From contig NZ_CP072425.1 of the NCBI RefSeq assembly GCF_017742995.1, forward strand, positions 2,356,001 through 2,420,000: a DNA stretch of 64,000 nt. The letters are read 5' to 3'. Under the pieces are notes generated by a model, which made no database searches, had not been told where the DNA came from, and saw only the letters and a list, made by a program, of their open reading frames with translations. The position numbers and the translations under genes were made by a program. The stretch is from Pseudoalteromonas viridis (GTDB taxonomy: Bacteria; Pseudomonadota; Gammaproteobacteria; Enterobacterales; Alteromonadaceae). Positions 42,489 to 51,121 of this stretch are shown here, piece by piece. Positions within the stretch are counted from its first letter, which is position 1. Every line of letters begins with the position of its first letter.

Positions 42489-42641
42489 GTACTGGTCAAG
42501 TCCAACCGGACACTTTCTTTTTATAATTTTCATACTCAATTGGACTCATATCATCCAGTGAGCTGTGCAGTCTGATCTTGTTGTAATATCTGATGTATTT
42601 CTCTACATCGGAGCGCATAGAATAACGTGTTAAATGCCTAA
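42489..42641 (-). pseudogene. IS3-family transposase remnant
   Basis: The minus strand keeps only the last 45 or so residues of an OrfB (YIRYYNKIRLHSSLDDMSPIEYE) and the terminal repeat starting TGTACTGGTCAAGTCC. Everything upstream was lost when the next IS inserted. It sits just past the attC at 42470, in the first bases of a disrupted cassette. Confidence 0.75.
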
Positions 42642-42710
42642 TGTAACTCCCCCATAAACTGCAACAGTTCTTGAGTAGAATTTCCATTAACAGAAGAAGG
42701 AAGTTTTACG

Positions 42711-42977
42711 ATGAGAAAAAGCAAGTTCACCGAGTCACAAATCGTTGCCATGATCAAAGAAGCTGAATCGGGTATTTCGGTTCCAGATCTTTGCCGAAAA
42801 CACGGAATTGGACAGAGCACATTTTATAAATGGCGCTCCAAATATGGCGGCATGGAAGTGTCGGATGTAAAGCGACTGAAAGAGCTTGAAGAAGAGAATC
42901 GCAAGCTCAAAGACATGTTTGCAACACTGAGCCTTAAACACACTATGCTTGAGGAAATCGTTGCAAAAAAGCTGTGA
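42711..42977 (+). CDS. IS407-group transposase OrfA
   Basis: An 88-residue HTH protein (ESQIVAMIKEAESGISVPDL, then HGIGQSTFYKWRSKYGG) with a C-terminal leucine zipper (LKELEEENRKLKDM). The run AAAAAAG at 42965-42971 just before the stop is a standard -1 frameshift site that would fuse it to OrfB. Confidence 0.9.
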   Translation: MRKSKFTESQIVAMIKEAESGISVPDLCRKHGIGQSTFYKWRSKYGGMEVSDVKRLKELEEENRKLKDMFATLSLKHTMLEEIVAKKL

Positions 42978-43789
42978 GCACAAGCAAGCGTAGAGCGTGG
43001 GTTGAGCACTTCCTTGAGCAGTATGAGGTAAGTGTGGCACTTGCTTGTGAGGTTGCAGGACTAAATCGAAGTGTCTATTACTACACGCATAAACGGCCAC
43101 CAGATGATGAAGTAATCGATGCGTTGCTATTGCTTGTGGAGCGCCATCCTCGGTGGGGATTGCCTAAGCTGTTTAAACGACTTAGACATCAGGGCAAAAC
43201 ATGGAACAAGAAGCGTGTCGAACGCGTTTACAATATGCTAAAGCTCAACTTGCGACGTAAAGGAAAGCGCCGAGTTCCTACACGTAGCCCAGAGCCATTG
43301 AGTACGCCGGAAAAGCACAATGATTCTTGGTCCATGGATTTCATGAGCGACGCATTAAGCTTTGGACATCGCTTCAGAACATTGAATATTATTGATGATT
43401 ACAATCGGCAAGCACTGGCCATCGAAGTTGACACCAGCTTGACCACAGAGCGAGTTATTAGAACGCTTGAACGAGTGATTGCCTGGCGAGGAAAGCCGTC
43501 GCAGATAAGGGTTGATAATGGACCTGAATTTACATCCAGCCTGTTAGAAAGTTGGGCGCAGGAGAAAAACATAAAGCTAGAGTTTATTCAGCCTGGTAGC
43601 CCTTATCAAAACGGTTTTGTGGAGCGCTTTAATCGCAGTTATCGAGAAGAGGTATTAGATTTATATCTGTTCGATTCACTACAACAAGTACGCGAAATCA
43701 CAGATGAATGGCTAGAAATTTACAATTATGAAAGGCCTCACGATGCACTGGAAGACATGACTCCAGTTGGCTACCTTGAGGCTGCATAA
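42974..43789 (+). CDS. IS407-group transposase OrfB
   Basis: A 271-residue DDE transposase with an HTH_21 region (about 45-100) and a complete catalytic set: Asp in SWSMDFMSD, Asp in RVDNGPEF, Glu in QNGFVERFN. The end EDMTPVGYLEAA is full length. Its GTG 42974 overlaps OrfA; translation as a fused OrfAB is likely. Confidence 0.92.
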   Translation: MSTSKRRAWVEHFLEQYEVSVALACEVAGLNRSVYYYTHKRPPDDEVIDALLLLVERHPRWGLPKLFKRLRHQGKTWNKKRVERVYNMLKLNLRRKGKRRVPTRSPEPLSTPEKHNDSWSMDFMSDALSFGHRFRTLNIIDDYNRQALAIEVDTSLTTERVIRTLERVIAWRGKPSQIRVDNGPEFTSSLLESWAQEKNIKLEFIQPGSPYQNGFVERFNRSYREEVLDLYLFDSLQQVREITDEWLEIYNYERPHDALEDMTPVGYLEAA

Positions 43790-43827
43790 TTCTACTAATG
43801 AGCTGTACTAGGTTGGGTGGAGTTACA

Positions 43828-43857
43828 CATTTTGTGCCGTTTAGGCGGGCGTTGAAC
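43828..43857 (+). other. right half of an attC site
   Basis: GTGCCGTTTAGGCGGGCGTTGAAC keeps the R'/L' half typical of VCR-like sites; the left half was lost to the IS insertion. The next cassette begins GTTGAACT, the complement of the R'' at 22381 and 40645. Confidence 0.6.
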
Positions 43858-43943
43858 TAATTCGCTACGCGGAGATAGCGGACCACACCATTTGAGTCAC
43901 ACTTACCTTGGGAATAATCCCAGACGATGAATCGAGGTGAGTG

Positions 43944-44099
43944 ATGAATACCTTAATTGAACAAGTTCGATTGGAAATTGCCTATCGAGGCTACTCCAAC
44001 AAGACTGAAAAGTCATACTGTGAAAATAATTCCGAAGCCACCTACTTCAAAATTCGTTCACAGATGATACATCGTTTACTTTCAGCACAGGCTCAATAG
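43944..44099 (+). pseudogene. intI: integron integrase remnant (IntI N terminus)
   Basis: ATG 43944, after GAGGTG, opens 51 codons. The first 27 (LIEQVRLEIAYRGYSNKTEK region) match the N-terminal core-binding domain of tyrosine recombinases of the integron class, where a pattern like LLDQVRExIRxxxYSxxTExxY is usual. After residue 31 the frame runs into CGAAGCCACCTACTTCAAAATTCG, the repeat end also found at 40060. The catalytic domain is absent, so this integron cannot make its own integrase here. The family call relies on a short segment. Confidence 0.6.
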
Positions 44100-44316
44100 G
44101 TTTGATGATGGCAGGCTATGTCGATGGTGATAAAAAACGGGTGCCAGTTTCAACTTGGGTGTCGTCGCAATTCGCTCCCAATTCGTTCTATGTGTCTGCC
44201 AGGCAAATGAATATGGCGGTCATAGTCACTCTGCTAATCTCACGACAAGGCGGAGCGACCAGGTTGGTCACTGCACCTTGCCAAATAGGAAAATTGTGGC
44301 CCTGAGGTGGATTTGT
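44037..44316. repeat. diverged repeat-block remnant
   Basis: The left end resembles 40060-40090. Bases 44195-44300 (GGCAAATGAATATGGCGGTCA, then CCTTGCCAAATAGG) resemble the middle of the 330-bp block at 22120-22220. It marks the right edge of the accessory zone. No gene. Confidence 0.55.
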
Positions 44317-46833
44317 TTAAAGGCCTTTAAAGGCGATATAGCGCTCATTTTTATTGCTTGCCAGTAAGGTCTCTGCAAACTCATTATATCGTTCAAAAGA
44401 GTAATCAATGCCTTGGCTTTTGTTGTTTCTTAATTGCTTTAGATTTTTGTCAGTAAAAACAAAGTCAACTTTTTCGCTTAACCGATGAATTTCTTTTAAT
44501 TTTTCCTTTGCTAAGGTATCAAACTCCCGTTGATTTAACTGCTTAACTTTTTTGAGCATGTCACTAAAAAATGTCTGGTTCAAAGCTCTCATTTCATCGA
44601 TTGAATGAGTAGACGTTTGCAGCAGTGTAACAAAACCAGTACCGTGATCACTCAATTGAAAGTCTGTGACCGCAGTGTATGCAATTTTAAGCTGGTTTCT
44701 AAACCTATCCTCATAGTCAGATTTAATCATTGAATTTAATAAAATGGCATAAAGCTTGGTTTCAATTGAGCTGTTATCTGTTTGTCGTAAGCTGGTTAAT
44801 ATATTGACTGGTGCATTGTTTTCCAGCTCAATGTTTAATGACTTTGGTTTGTCATTTTGGCTGTAAGCCTTTTTGCTTTTTAACTGCTTAAAACTGCTTA
44901 AAGCATTCATAATTTCTGTGTCGGACCATGTTTGCTTGTTTTTAATACGATTCAACAGGCTTTTAATTCTAAATACCTGATTGTCGGCTAGCATTGCCTT
45001 GAAGTTGCTTATGGCCTTTGCCTTGGCCAGCTGAAGCTCATTATCCGAAAGCTGAGAAGGGACCTTGATATCATTTGCGAGCTGACTGACGACAGACTGA
45101 GCTCCGATTGATAAGAATCTCATCTCACCATCAATGATAAATTGCGCTGTGGTTGCAAGCGCTTCTGAATCTAAAATGTGTTCTTTATATTTATGTTCAA
45201 GGAATGCCTTTAAAACAAGCGCCTGGACATAGTCATCCAGATTCTCGAACCGCTTTTTCAGGCGCTTGTTTATAGCGTACCTACCGTTATTTAAAGAGAC
45301 TATATCAATTTGCTCGCTTGCAGTTAGGTTTAAAGGCGCGCCATCCAAATACCTATTTCTCTTAGGGAAATCAACTTCATCCAGGATGCGATAAGGAACT
45401 GGTTTGACAGGTCCGCTCAAAGTGAACTGCTTATCATAAAAGCGCATTGTTTGTATTTTGGATAAATCTTTCTCCCACTTTGCCTCTGGGATGCTCAGTT
45501 TTGTATAAATTTCACTCTTTTTAATTTGATTAATGAAGTACTTAAATTCGTTATTGTTTAAATTATCATTGAATTTGCAATTGTTGATCCAGTTATCAAG
45601 GGCACCAAAATGAATGCTGTTATCTAGCTTTTTAGCCGACTCAAAAGATAAGTCGCTTTCTTTGCACGAGCTTGATTTTAAGTCCCTGTAATCAATGTAC
45701 GCTCTGGTCAGTGCGGCAGCGTTCTCTTTTTTGGTTAAATTTGATAAAAATTGCTGCACTAAGGCCAGCAGTTGCTTAGCCGATGTGTTGATATCTACTT
45801 CTTTAACTGAGGTGCCTGAAAATTTTAAATTTAAGCTATCAAACTCATGATAATAATTGGGTGTGAATGTTGTGGAGCTAAGCTGAAACTCATGAGCCAT
45901 ATGAGGGTTTTGTAGCGTTTTTATCTTTGATTTTTCTAATAAGTAAGCCAAAAACTCCGCTTGGAAAATTGACCCTTTAGCTGTTGTTGGTATTGCAAAG
46001 TCAAAATTAACTTGATAGGCACTTTCGCCCTTGCTTTTGCCGATTTCTGTTATGGATTCGATGATCAATTGGGGTTCGTCTGATGCTTTTCCACCTCCTG
46101 ACTCAGTATTGAACGTTAGCTTCCCTAAGGTGTTATTTAGCTTTTTGAATGAGGTTTCTGCACTGTTTGGTGATTCAGATAAGATAAAAATATTTTCAGG
46201 GTTATATCGAGAGAAGTTTTTCTTAACGGAAGCTTTTAAGCTTTCAGCTTGCGGTTCGAATGTACTTTCATTCCCCATAAAAAAAGTTGCACCAGCATTA
46301 CTTTTTGCAAATACGTTGAATGCCTGTTCCCAGTTTATCAACTCTAAATGTTTTTGGCCTTGCCGCCATTCATTTTCGATAGCTGCAATTTGCGCTTTCA
46401 GTGCTTCATCAGATAAGTTAATGCTTTTGAAAGAGTTGCTGAGGATGTCGATAAACTCGGCTTCATGTTTTGACGGGAATTCATACCAATAGCGCACACC
46501 AGATGAATTCACGTTAGCTATTCTATTGCCACCAACCCTGGCCAGAAACTCATCTATTATTGAGGTATTACTTTCACTCCCGCCAAGATTAAATAAATGC
46601 TCTGTTAAATGTGGTATGCCTTTGTTTCCATTATGGTATAGGTGTCCTGCTTTAACAAAAAGAGCATACCTGGCAATTTCTCCTTCAGCTTTGATGTGGT
46701 AGTAAGGGATCCCATTGCTGAGCTCTAAAACCTTGCTTTTGTGCTGTGGCTCGTCAGATTTAGCGGAAAAGACAAAGAATATAGTTAATAAGATAAGTGC
46801 TTTTATAAACTTATAAACAGAGGAGTTGGACAT
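44317..46833 (-). CDS. secreted M16-family zinc peptidase
   Basis: An 838-residue pitrilysin-like protein with a signal peptide (about 1-26). The inverted zinc motif HLTEH is at residues 75-79, with the third ligand Glu near 153 (AAIENEW). A second, inactive M16 half begins about residue 500. It is shorter and more diverged than family members next to housekeeping genes, and its AT-rich codon use differs from neighbours, hinting at transfer. The substrate is probably small peptides in the periplasm. Confidence 0.82.
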   Translation of the reverse strand: MSNSSVYKFIKALILLTIFFVFSAKSDEPQHKSKVLELSNGIPYYHIKAEGEIARYALFVKAGHLYHNGNKGIPHLTEHLFNLGGSESNTSIIDEFLARVGGNRIANVNSSGVRYWYEFPSKHEAEFIDILSNSFKSINLSDEALKAQIAAIENEWRQGQKHLELINWEQAFNVFAKSNAGATFFMGNESTFEPQAESLKASVKKNFSRYNPENIFILSESPNSAETSFKKLNNTLGKLTFNTESGGGKASDEPQLIIESITEIGKSKGESAYQVNFDFAIPTTAKGSIFQAEFLAYLLEKSKIKTLQNPHMAHEFQLSSTTFTPNYYHEFDSLNLKFSGTSVKEVDINTSAKQLLALVQQFLSNLTKKENAAALTRAYIDYRDLKSSSCKESDLSFESAKKLDNSIHFGALDNWINNCKFNDNLNNNEFKYFINQIKKSEIYTKLSIPEAKWEKDLSKIQTMRFYDKQFTLSGPVKPVPYRILDEVDFPKRNRYLDGAPLNLTASEQIDIVSLNNGRYAINKRLKKRFENLDDYVQALVLKAFLEHKYKEHILDSEALATTAQFIIDGEMRFLSIGAQSVVSQLANDIKVPSQLSDNELQLAKAKAISNFKAMLADNQVFRIKSLLNRIKNKQTWSDTEIMNALSSFKQLKSKKAYSQNDKPKSLNIELENNAPVNILTSLRQTDNSSIETKLYAILLNSMIKSDYEDRFRNQLKIAYTAVTDFQLSDHGTGFVTLLQTSTHSIDEMRALNQTFFSDMLKKVKQLNQREFDTLAKEKLKEIHRLSEKVDFVFTDKNLKQLRNNKSQGIDYSFERYNEFAETLLASNKNERYIAFKGL

Positions 46834-47244
46834 TATCTCTAAATCCTTTTTATTAAATTTAATGCAGGTGCTTGAATTTAAATAGGTTAATAAGTGTACT
46901 TTTTATGCGGTGCAATAGCTACTCATGATTTCAGATAGCAACTGCGATCCTCCTGGGAGCGCGTAGAAGGGGCAGCCAACGGCTGAAAAGATGCGATTTT
47001 TTCGCCAAGTAGTAAGCAGTTCCACCTCAATATGCCAGCCGTTGATGAAAGCGCCGGGCTTGTAGTTTGGATTAGTCCTTTGAACCTACAATTGCAGAGA
47101 CAATCGGTGAACATCCTCCATTTTTAGGGGCTGCTCTGGTTTGTGGTCTGGTCGTATTGATGAGGTGCAAGCAGGCTTGTTTGTGTCGTTTATCACCAAG
47201 TGATAACAATGATTTTGTGCCGCTACCAAGGCTTAAATGGGTAT

Positions 47245-47269
47245 TAAAAAAGGGTGATAACTCACCCTT
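47245..47269 (-). terminator. terminator of the reductase-exporter operon
   Basis: AAGGGTGA and TCACCCTT form an 8-bp stem, loop of four, followed on the minus strand by TTTTTT. A second hairpin, GAGTCTGA/TCAGACTC, lies at 47284-47306 right after the stop. The rest of 46834-47244 shows nothing I can name. Confidence 0.85.
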
Positions 47270-47305
47270 GCGGTCGGTAAAGGAGAGTCTGACCATAAAT
47301 CAGAC

Positions 47306-48394
47306 TCAGGCGGTCAATGCTACCTCCTCAAGTGTCGGGTAGTCGGTATAGCCTTCGGCTCCGCCACCATAAAATTTACTGTCATCCACTTCGTTATATT
47401 CGGCGCCTACTTTGGCTCTTTCTACCAGGTCGGGGTTGGCAACAAACAGGGCACCAATGCCCACGCCATCGCACAGCCCTTGCTGTAAAACCTGAGTAGC
47501 AATGGCTGGTGTTGTCGGGCCGTCTTCCCACGACTGGTGCGGGTTAAGGATCAGGGGGCCTTGCCACAGATCACGGAGCATTTTACTGGTGTCGCGGCAG
47601 GCCGCTTCCATAATATGTAAATATGCCAGGTTTGTCGGTAATGCTTTAATCAGCGCCTGATATAGCGGCTGAGTATCGGTTTCATTAATGTCATTGAACT
47701 GGTTATGCGGTGAGAGTCTAAGGCCCACCTTATCTGCGCCGATGGCATCAGTAACCGCTGCAATCACTTCCAGGGTAAAGCGGATGCGGTTCTCTATCCT
47801 GCCGCCGTATTCGTCGTCGCGCAGGTTGGTGTTGCTGGCTAAAAATTGATGCGGTAAAAAGCCGTTACCAGCGTGGATCTCTACGCCATCAAATCCGCCG
47901 AGGATGGCAAACTTAGCGGCCTGCGCAAAATCCGCAATGGTGGCCTGGATCTCTTCATATGTTAGTGCCCTTGGTGGCGCAAAATCTTGCATGCCCTCAG
48001 GAGTAAATGTCTGGCCATTTGCGGTGACGGCGGATGGCGCAACGGACTGGTGTGCACTTGGATACAAGCTGGGGTGGCCAATGCGGCCGCAGTGCATAAG
48101 CTGGGCAACAATTTTGCCGCCTTTTTCATGCACCGCATCGGTGACTGGTAACCAGCTTTGCGCCTGTTCATAGGTGTGCAGGCCGGGTGAGTTCATGTAA
48201 CCCTGGCCAACCTGGTTCGGCTGTATGCCCTCAGTAATAATCAATCCGGCCGTGGCCCGCTGGCTGTAATACGTGGCCATCAAAGGGGTGGCCAGGCCAA
48301 GTTCAGTAGCGCGGTTGCGGCTCATTGGTGCCATTACAAAACGGTTACTGGCTTTAATGCTGCCGTATTCAGTTGCGTCAAATAGAGTATTCAT
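47306..48394 (-). CDS. old yellow enzyme, NADH:flavin oxidoreductase (alkene/xenobiotic reductase)
   Basis: A 362-residue FMN-binding TIM barrel of the NemA/OYE family. FVMAPMSRNRA is near 18-28, CGRIGHPSLYP near 100 and VEIHAGNGFLPHQFLASN near 181-198, which holds the substrate-binding His/Asn pair; NLRDDEYGG follows. It reduces electrophilic enones, quinones or nitro compounds. The start is ATG 48394 after AAGGA; longer frames run into the exporter gene. It is the last gene of a minus-strand operon with a DMT exporter and probably MarR-controlled. Confidence 0.93.
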   Translation of the reverse strand: MNTLFDATEYGSIKASNRFVMAPMSRNRATELGLATPLMATYYSQRATAGLIITEGIQPNQVGQGYMNSPGLHTYEQAQSWLPVTDAVHEKGGKIVAQLMHCGRIGHPSLYPSAHQSVAPSAVTANGQTFTPEGMQDFAPPRALTYEEIQATIADFAQAAKFAILGGFDGVEIHAGNGFLPHQFLASNTNLRDDEYGGRIENRIRFTLEVIAAVTDAIGADKVGLRLSPHNQFNDINETDTQPLYQALIKALPTNLAYLHIMEAACRDTSKMLRDLWQGPLILNPHQSWEDGPTTPAIATQVLQQGLCDGVGIGALFVANPDLVERAKVGAEYNEVDDSKFYGGGAEGYTDYPTLEEVALTA

Positions 48395-48425
48395 CGTTAT
48401 ATCCTTAATGAGTTTGAATTCTGAG

Positions 48426-49334
48426 TTACGCTTTGGATAGCGCTTTATTGGTTGCCGGGCTTGCAAGTGCCGGGTTAAACAGCTGCTGCTGCGAAATGGT
48501 GATGGCCAGCACAATGACACAGGTCCCCAGTATTTGACTTAACGTCAATACTTCCCCGAGTACCAGGTAGCCCAGTAACGTGGCCGATAATGGACTGGCA
48601 AATGAGATAAAAGACACAGTGACCACAGGCAGCTTTTCAATTGCCTTAAACCACACTACATAAGCGAACAGCGCGCCAATCAGGCTCAAATAGGTGTAGC
48701 CGATCAGATTGTTCACCGTTAATGCGCTGGGAAAGCCCTCCTGGATAAGCGCAATGGGCAGTAAAAATAAGCCGCCGACCACCAGTTGCCAGCCGGTGAA
48801 GGTGTACACAGACACATCCGCCGGTTTACCCCATTTTTTAGTGAGCACAATGCCAGTTGCCATAGAAATCGCCCCTGCTAGCCCAGCCTGTACGCCGGCT
48901 GCGGGGAGCGCCATATTTGGCTCTAGCACCAACAAAGACACGCCCAGCGCACCTACCAGGCAGGCGACAAACTGTCGGGCCTTTAGTTTGTTTTTTAACA
49001 GCAATGCGCCAAGTAACATCACTATAATGGGCTGGCACGACATGATCAGCGCAGCAACCCCTCCTGGCAGCAGGTACGCGGCAACAAACAGGCAGTAAAA
49101 GAAGCCACCAATATTGAGCAGGCCAAGTACAATTGAACGCATCCACCACACGCCTTGTGGCAGCTTGCGGCCCAGCAGAACCAGCAAAATACCTGCAGGC
49201 AGAGCCCGTAAAACCGACGCGATAAGCGGCTTGTCGGCCGGTAATAATTCAGTGGTCACAATGTAAGTGCTCCCCCAGATTATGGGAGCTATCATTGCAA
49301 TCATCATCCAAAAAATCAGTTGTTTGTTATTCAT
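48426..49334 (-). CDS. EamA/DMT-family exporter
   Basis: A 302-residue inner-membrane transporter with ten predicted helices in two EamA repeats (about 10-140 and 155-290) and the motif IIWGSTYIVT at the start. Related proteins export amino acids or small metabolites. It is followed within 31 bases by the OYE reductase gene, so export plus reduction of a toxic compound is a sensible joint role. Confidence 0.9.
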   Translation of the reverse strand: MNNKQLIFWMMIAMIAPIIWGSTYIVTTELLPADKPLIASVLRALPAGILLVLLGRKLPQGVWWMRSIVLGLLNIGGFFYCLFVAAYLLPGGVAALIMSCQPIIVMLLGALLLKNKLKARQFVACLVGALGVSLLVLEPNMALPAAGVQAGLAGAISMATGIVLTKKWGKPADVSVYTFTGWQLVVGGLFLLPIALIQEGFPSALTVNNLIGYTYLSLIGALFAYVVWFKAIEKLPVVTVSFISFASPLSATLLGYLVLGEVLTLSQILGTCVIVLAITISQQQLFNPALASPATNKALSKA

Positions 49335-49527
49335 ACCACCCCCTGAAATTGTGTTGCTCCGGGCTTATTTTCTGCAACCGGTGAACTATCTCCAGCTGAC
49401 ACTGGCTGGCTGTTGAACTGCACACCTTGCGATACAAACTGTGCTGTTGGTTTGTGTGTCCTGGTTCAGTCACATTCGCCGTATTGTCGTTGGGCCAAAA
49501 TACCGGCCTTACATTTATTGCGAGCAT
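49327..49527 (-). CDS. possible small leader protein upstream of the exporter
   Basis: A 66-codon frame, unrecognised and polar. Its case rests on a very good ribosome site (AAGGAGAG five bases before ATG 49527) and an 8-base overlap with the exporter start, which would couple translation. It could equally be the decayed end of a lost gene. Confidence 0.35.
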   Translation of the reverse strand: MLAINVRPVFWPNDNTANVTEPGHTNQQHSLYRKVCSSTASQCQLEIVHRLQKISPEQHNFRGWYE

Positions 49528-49713
49528 GGTTTCTCTCCTTAGTGATAAAAGTCAGGCGCGTTAAATTGCCACCTGACGCAGATCGGTTTAGCAAGCTTTG
49601 GTTTGTGCAAAAGCGCTTTGTTCTTCAATGTTAAGCGTCCGGGCTTTGGCGTGGTTTTATCAATCACTTGCATCTGCCTGTACATCATTCTACAAAGTTA
49701 AGCTTACCCAAAG

Positions 49714-49777
49714 AATCTTGATGTAAAGATATTGGTTGTTTTTGATGTCGTCAAGTATCTTTGTGTGAAGATACTTG
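49714..49777 (-). promoter_or_regulatory. promoter and MarR-type operators of the exporter-reductase operon
   Basis: On the minus strand, TTGACG, 17 bases, then TATCTT. The -10 lies in TATCTTTACATCAAGATT (49731-49714), which differs from the RND operator at 17394-17411 in two bases of 18. Upstream, CAAGTATCTT and AAGATACTTG (49752-49777) form a second, perfect 10-bp inverted repeat. The remaining gap (49528-49713 and 49778-49979) holds nothing I can name. Confidence 0.65.
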
Positions 49778-49979
49778 TTTTTTTAACCGTGATTTTTTCT
49801 TTTTATTTATATTCAATAGGTTGTGTGTTTTCAGAGATGAAAAAGATCAATCACGAATTGGCGGCGATATCGAGGGAGTAGCGGTTTGAACGCTGCAAAG
49901 CCTGCCTTTTGTGCCACAAAACTAGGCGAGATGTGAGGGTTAGAGCGGCATATTGATGCAAGCTAGGTGTCTGCCACTT

Positions 49980-50729
49980 CTATTTATACTTATCTAAAAT
50001 ACGTTGCTCGCCACCTTCCTGGCGAAAGCGCACAACGGCTTTGGAAAACGCTTCCAATACGCCAAGGTGTGGTGACTGATGAGATATGCAAAGCGAAAAG
50101 GACACGATATCGAGCGTTGCGGGTAGCTCAGTCACCGCGTCTTGCAAATTGTGCTGAGCGATAAAATAGTGTGCTACAACCCGGTCAGTGACTACGACAT
50201 CACCTCGTTTCTTTGCCAGCATCTGTAAAGCACTGGAGATATTTGAAAGCAAGCGGCGCTTATATGCGCGCTGCGGCAGATTCGCCTCTGCCCACCCGTT
50301 ACCTATGTAATCAAGAATATTAAAAGCGCTCAGTGCGCTGGTATCCGATACACGCAGTAAAGCCGCCATGTCTGGGTGAGTGGTATAAGTGAATAAATTA
50401 ATTGGTCCAACGAATACTGGCTGTTCAGAGGCACTGACGTATTGTAATCGTGCGCTGGTGGGCACCGAAACAAACGCATCGGCCTGGCCATTGAACACCA
50501 TTCTTTGTGCTCTGCCCCAGGGATACCCTTCATGCACTACTTTCAGGCCCAGCTCTTTCTCCAGAACTTCGGTGACAATATCGACCAGAATACCTGTCAT
50601 CTGTCCGTCCTGGGTTTTAAACGAATAGGGCGGGAAGGCATCGTAATAGACGACTTTAAAACTGTTTTGCTCCGCCGCCAAAGGCGCACACAGCAGTAGC
50701 ACAATCGTGACTAAGATACGATAAATCAT
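49980..50729 (-). CDS. periplasmic solute-binding protein (family 3)
   Basis: A 249-residue protein with a signal peptide (cleavage near 19) and the SBP_bac_3 pattern: VVYYDAFPPYSFKTQDGQMTGILVDIVTEV near 25-54 and GYPWGRAQRMVFNGQADAFV near 68-87. No permease or ATPase gene is adjacent. Stand-alone members of this type are common in Alteromonadales and may act in sensing or in a still unknown process. Confidence 0.85.
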   Translation of the reverse strand: MIYRILVTIVLLLCAPLAAEQNSFKVVYYDAFPPYSFKTQDGQMTGILVDIVTEVLEKELGLKVVHEGYPWGRAQRMVFNGQADAFVSVPTSARLQYVSASEQPVFVGPINLFTYTTHPDMAALLRVSDTSALSAFNILDYIGNGWAEANLPQRAYKRRLLSNISSALQMLAKKRGDVVVTDRVVAHYFIAQHNLQDAVTELPATLDIVSFSLCISHQSPHLGVLEAFSKAVVRFRQEGGEQRILDKYK

Positions 50730-50820
50730 GTTATTCCAGGCGCAGAACTTAGGTTACTCACCTAGTGTAGTTGGCAGGTCACCAATAGGCGAGCGGGGGC
50801 AACTGTGCTTGTGATACAGC

Positions 50821-51084
50821 TTATGCTTTGTTTCTAAGATACGCCGCCAGCAGAATGACACAGAGCAGCGCACTGTTGATAATGAACGCGCCCAAAAAAC
50901 TTGCAAAAAAGCTGCTACAGATGCCGATGCACAGCGAGTTTGGCGAGAAAACAACCCCAATCATGCTCAATACGAGGGCCGTATAAAGGAGCCTTTTAGA
51001 ACAAATCCAGGCGGATGTTCTGAGTATCAAGATAAGCGGGGCTATCAGAATAAAAGGGGTGATAGCCCAAATTATGTGTGTCAC
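50821..51084 (-). CDS. small membrane protein, unknown
   Basis: An 87-residue protein with three hydrophobic stretches (about 5-22, 30-50, 60-82) and no recognised family. It begins at GTG 51084, 37 bases after the acyltransferase gene, so it is probably in the same transcript. Confidence 0.45.
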   Translation of the reverse strand: MTHIIWAITPFILIAPLILILRTSAWICSKRLLYTALVLSMIGVVFSPNSLCIGICSSFFASFLGAFIINSALLCVILLAAYLRNKA

Positions 51085-51121
51085 AACAATCAGTCCGGGT
51101 GTGCCTGTGTGTCGGTTGTGG

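Larger units (their letters stand above)
42642..43827 (+). mobile_element. IS3-family element, IS407 group
   Basis: 1186 bp with terminal inverted repeats TGTAACTCC at both ends, and two overlapping frames for OrfA and OrfB. No clear target duplication is visible (CTAA left, CATT right), which suggests that recombination or deletion followed insertion. Both frames look intact, so it may be active. Confidence 0.85.

Noticed and set aside
50754-50960. Minus-strand frame overlapping the small membrane protein gene
   Set aside because: Low hydrophobic pattern, many Arg/Cys, no ribosome site; it is a shadow of 50821-51084.
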